Of a DNA stretch of 6,009 nt, positions 4,047-6,009 are shown one piece after another; position 1 is the stretch's first letter, and the number at the start of each line of letters is the position of its first letter. The notes under the pieces were generated by a model. The model saw only the letters and a program-made list of their open reading frames with translations, was not told where the DNA came from and made no database searches. Source of the stretch: Candidatus Collierbacteria bacterium RIFOXYD1_FULL_40_9 (GTDB lineage: Bacteria > Patescibacteriota > Microgenomatia > UBA1400 > MFAQ01); contig MFAQ01000017.1 in NCBI GenBank assembly GCA_001776275.1, positions 1 through 6,009 of the forward strand. Reading direction: 5' to 3'. The position numbers were made by a program, and so were the translations under genes.

Positions 4047-5312
4047 ATGAAGTTTTTGTGGAAGAAATTGTTTAAGAAAATCGGCCCAGGGTTTGTGACT
4101 GGGGCGGCGGATGATGATCCGAGTGGTATTGCTACTTACTCTATTGCTGGGGCCAAGTTTGGCTTGGGAATGTCGTGGCTTTCTGTGTTTCTTTTACCGG
4201 CAATGATTGCAATTCAGGAGATGTGTGGGCGACTAGGTCTTATTACTGGTCGAGGGCTAGCTAGCATTATTGCCAAATATTCTTCCAAAAAAGTGATGTG
4301 GTTTGCGGTTTTGCTTTTGGGGGTTGCGAATACGATAAATATAGGAGCGAATTTAGGGATTATGGCTTCGTCTTTGCAGATGATTTTGGGTCTGCCGTTC
4401 TTCTTTTGGCTTTTTGTTGTGGCGATGGGAATTGTGATTTTGGAAATTTGGATTCCCTACAGAATTTATTCAGAGAGCTTAAAGTGGCTCGGATGTTTGT
4501 TGCTGGTTTACGTTATTACGGCTTTTTTGGTAAAACCAGATTGGGTGGAGGTAATAAACGCAACTTTGGTTCCTAGAATTAGTTGGAGCATGGATTATGT
4601 AATGACTTTGGTAGCTTTTCTAGGTACTACTATTTCTCCATACTTGTTTTTTTGGCAGACTTCGCAAGAGGTTGAGGAGGAGATTTTGGAAAAGAGAGTT
4701 GTAGATTTTAATAGTAAACCAGAGACAACGGGGGCAATGATAAAAAAAATGAGATTGGATACAGGTATCGGGATGTTTTTTAGTAACTTAATGACCTTTT
4801 TTATTATTTTGACAACGGCATATACCTTAAACAAAAATGGAATTTTTGAAATAAATGGAGCAGAAGACGCGGCTTTGGCTCTAAAACCGCTTGCAGGAGA
4901 AATGGCCTATTTGCTATTTACTTTGGGGATTGTGGGGATTGGTTTGCAAGCAATACCGGTACTGGCGGGTTCTATTGCTTATGCTTTTTCGGAAGCTTTT
5001 GGTATTCGAGAGGGTTTGGGAAAAAGTTTTAATAAAGCCAAGGGGTTTTATCTGATAATTGCTTTGTCGACCATGGTGGGAGTGCTGATGAATATGTTGG
5101 GGGTAAACACAATTCGCGCCTTGTATTACTCGGCAGTGGTTAACGGAGTGGTCGCAGTGCCACTAATTTTTATTATTATTCGTCTGGCGGATAGTGAGAA
5201 AGTGGTGGGGAAGTTTCGGTCGAGTAACTTTCAGCGAGTGGTTGCTTGGTTAATTTTTGGATTTATGTTGCTTGCAGTCTTGCTGATGTTTTTTAACTGG
5301 GGAAGTAATTAG
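4047..5312 (+). CDS. Nramp/SLC11-family divalent metal transporter, divergent branch
   Basis: This 421-aa inner-membrane protein has about 11 hydrophobic segments (roughly 12-37, 45-60, 84-108, 116-136, 147-163, 184-205, 241-262, 285-315, 333-353, 359-380, 397-416), the usual Nramp fold. Helix 1 begins GPGFVTGAADDDPSG. The conserved metal-site Asp is kept as D24 in DPSG, but the canonical DPGN asparagine is Gly27. The helix 6 MPH motif is replaced by SPY (197-199), followed by an acidic EVEEE (208-212). Canonical proton-coupled Mn/Fe transporters (MntH) keep DPGN and MPH, so the substrate here may differ. Nramp-related magnesium transporters are one family known to lose these residues. The start is the first ATG after an in-frame TAA and lacks a Shine-Dalgarno site. 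Family is certain; substrate is open, so no symbol is given. Confidence 0.92.
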   Translation: MKFLWKKLFKKIGPGFVTGAADDDPSGIATYSIAGAKFGLGMSWLSVFLLPAMIAIQEMCGRLGLITGRGLASIIAKYSSKKVMWFAVLLLGVANTINIGANLGIMASSLQMILGLPFFFWLFVVAMGIVILEIWIPYRIYSESLKWLGCLLLVYVITAFLVKPDWVEVINATLVPRISWSMDYVMTLVAFLGTTISPYLFFWQTSQEVEEEILEKRVVDFNSKPETTGAMIKKMRLDTGIGMFFSNLMTFFIILTTAYTLNKNGIFEINGAEDAALALKPLAGEMAYLLFTLGIVGIGLQAIPVLAGSIAYAFSEAFGIREGLGKSFNKAKGFYLIIALSTMVGVLMNMLGVNTIRALYYSAVVNGVVAVPLIFIIIRLADSEKVVGKFRSSNFQRVVAWLIFGFMLLAVLLMFFNWGSN

Positions 5313-5629
5313 TTGGCGAGGAGTCTTTTTTCGATTTTACTTAGTCGATGGTCGAATTCTGTAAACAGTTTGCGATGCCCTGAGTTGATGGTAATTTCTT
5401 GACGAAGTTCAACCAATTCGGAAAGAATTGCATCTTGAAAATTTTGAAAATCGTTAACTAAGCTTCGTCGGTGGTTTTCGAATTTATCGTCTAGCTTTCT
5501 TTCGAGTAAAGCAATTTTGAATTCCAATTCTGACTTTATTCCTACTACTTCAGATCTCAACTCTTTGCGTGTTTGTTCTGATTGGGATTTGATGAGGTGA
5601 ATGAGTGTTTGGACGTCGTTTTTATCCAT
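5309..5629 (-). CDS. short coiled-coil protein of unknown role
   Basis: The product is 106 aa if the start is the ATG at 5629, reading MDKNDVQTLIHLIKSQSEQT. An upstream in-frame start at 5719 would add 30 residues that look unlike the rest and would overlap the divergent gene, so it is rejected. Most of the protein is a charged helix with heptad-like spacing (about 15-80 and 88-104), predicting a coiled coil. No membrane span or catalytic motif is seen. Short orphan coiled-coil proteins like this are frequent in Patescibacteria, by recollection. An extended -10 lies 6 bases before the ATG, and no Shine-Dalgarno site is seen. Its TAA overlaps the transporter's TAG in a tail-to-tail arrangement with no terminator between them. 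Confidence 0.75.
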   Translation of the reverse strand: MDKNDVQTLIHLIKSQSEQTRKELRSEVVGIKSELEFKIALLERKLDDKFENHRRSLVNDFQNFQDAILSELVELRQEITINSGHRKLFTEFDHRLSKIEKRLLAN

Positions 5630-5635
5630 AATTTC

Positions 5636-5644
5636 ATGATAGCA
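5636..5644 (-). promoter_or_regulatory. extended -10 promoter of the coiled-coil gene (leaderless)
   Basis: On the minus strand, TGCTATCAT is an extended -10 element (TG, one base, TATCAT; 5 of 6 matches). It ends exactly 6 bases before the ATG at 5629, so the transcript would begin at the start codon. No convincing -35 is seen, as is usual for extended -10 promoters. This also supports the shorter start. Confidence 0.55.
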
Positions 5645-5672
5645 AATTTGGGGGTAGACGAGGAGATATTTT

Positions 5673-5912
5673 TTGAGTAAGTTGAATGTTATGACAGAAA
5701 AAAGAATTTTCGACTCCAATTTTCATAGGTGGTATGTGGGGGAGGGTAACGGGGTTGTTGATTTAGGCAGTGAGCCATATAAGTCTAAAAACGAGATAAG
5801 AGGGCAGACCTATGAAGACCTGCTGGCTCAGTATCGTAGGTACGTGAATGACCCAAAGGCGGAGTTCACACAGGAAATACTCGAGGAATTAAGAAGACTA
5901 GGTAAAATCTAA
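5673..5912 (+). CDS. unrecognised 79-aa protein ahead of a nucleotide kinase
   Basis: The family is not recognised. The protein is small and charged, with an aromatic N-terminal part (FHRWYVGEGNG) and helical C-terminal segments (about 45-58 and 65-76). It has no membrane span or cysteine. The TTG at 5673 has a Shine-Dalgarno site, AGGAG (5661-5665), 7 nt upstream, which favours it; the alternative ATG at 5691 gives 73 aa but has no ribosome site at a proper distance. It ends 7 nt before the kinase gene, so the two probably form an operon. It is divergent from the coiled-coil gene, with both promoters packed around 5630-5670. Confidence 0.7.
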   Translation: MSKLNVMTEKRIFDSNFHRWYVGEGNGVVDLGSEPYKSKNEIRGQTYEDLLAQYRRYVNDPKAEFTQEILEELRRLGKI

Positions 5913-5919
5913 AGGCCTT

Positions 5920-6009
5920 ATGGACAGAGGCAAATTTATCGTCATTTATGCGGCAAACAACTTAGGGAAGAGCAAGCAACTAGATTTGCTGGAGCAAGCG
6001 TGGAAAGGT
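5920..6009 (+). CDS. P-loop nucleotide kinase, probably dTMP kinase-like (5' part only)
   Basis: Only the first 30 residues lie in the window, starting MDRGKFIVIYAANNLGKSKQ. The beta strand KFIVIY leads into a Walker A motif, AANNLGKS (A11 to S18, the [AG]x4GK[ST] pattern), which binds ATP phosphates. The strand, P-loop and following KQLDLLEQAW helix match the opening of thymidylate kinases, which phosphorylate dTMP to dTDP in the cytoplasm. The NN in the loop is unusual for that family, so another deoxynucleotide kinase is possible. It starts 7 nt after the upstream stop, with a weak AAGG (5912-5915). The gene runs off the right edge. Confidence 0.72.
   Translation, partial: MDRGKFIVIYAANNLGKSKQLDLLEQAWKG

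Noticed and set aside
4298..4576. 92-aa plus-strand frame inside the transporter gene
   Set aside because: Out-of-frame shadow of the Nramp coding sequence, whose membrane helices and motifs are clear.
5630..5719. 30-residue N-terminal extension of the coiled-coil protein
   Set aside because: It would overlap the divergent gene's start and ribosome site. The hydrophobic extension does not fit the protein, and an extended -10 box lies inside it, pointing to the ATG at 5629.

Overview
The window looks like bacterial chromosome from a small, reduced genome, most likely a member of the Patescibacteria (Candidate Phyla Radiation), perhaps Microgenomates-like. This is inference. It rests on a compact 691-residue type IA topoisomerase with two zinc ribbons, a short orphan coiled-coil protein of the kind common in that group, a degenerate thymidylate-kinase-like P-loop start, several genes with no Shine-Dalgarno site, and unrecognised small proteins. 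No in-frame UGA recoding is needed to read the genes.

Layout. Positions 1-240 are non-coding and repetitive: two exact copies of a 46-bp tandem unit, a GC-rich hairpin, and a 109-bp nested palindromic element ending in ATGTCATT/AATGACAT. Positions 255-735 hold the most notable feature, an apparently free-standing structured RNA gene of about 445 nt. It has a near-consensus promoter (TTGACA, 17 bp, TAATAT), many helices and an intrinsic terminator with seven Us. Its centre carries two 52-nt hairpins whose inner parts are nearly identical, while their outer 9-bp stems differ in sequence yet both pair fully, with six compensatory double changes. I do not recognise the family. Positions 736-966 hold no gene but contain palindromes, two of them just upstream of topA.

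The genes that follow are: topA (967-3042, +); two overlapping unrecognised genes (3139-3447 and 3434-3961, +) with their own promoter, Shine-Dalgarno sites and terminator; a divergent Nramp/SLC11-family metal transporter (4047-5312, +) whose metal-site motifs differ from canonical Mn/Fe transporters; a short coiled-coil protein (5309-5629, -) whose stop codon overlaps that of the transporter; and, divergent from it, a small unrecognised gene (5673-5912, +) followed after 7 nt by the start of a P-loop nucleotide kinase, probably dTMP kinase-like (5920 to the window end).

There is no single pathway here. topA and the kinase are DNA-metabolism housekeeping genes, the transporter handles divalent cations, and the 102/175-aa pair is a self-contained cassette of unknown role. 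Two modes of translation initiation seem to coexist. The transporter and the coiled-coil gene have -10 boxes placed so that transcription would begin at the ATG (leaderless), and topA may be similar. The unknown pair and the small 79-aa gene use clear Shine-Dalgarno sites. The best candidate for something undescribed is the structured RNA.
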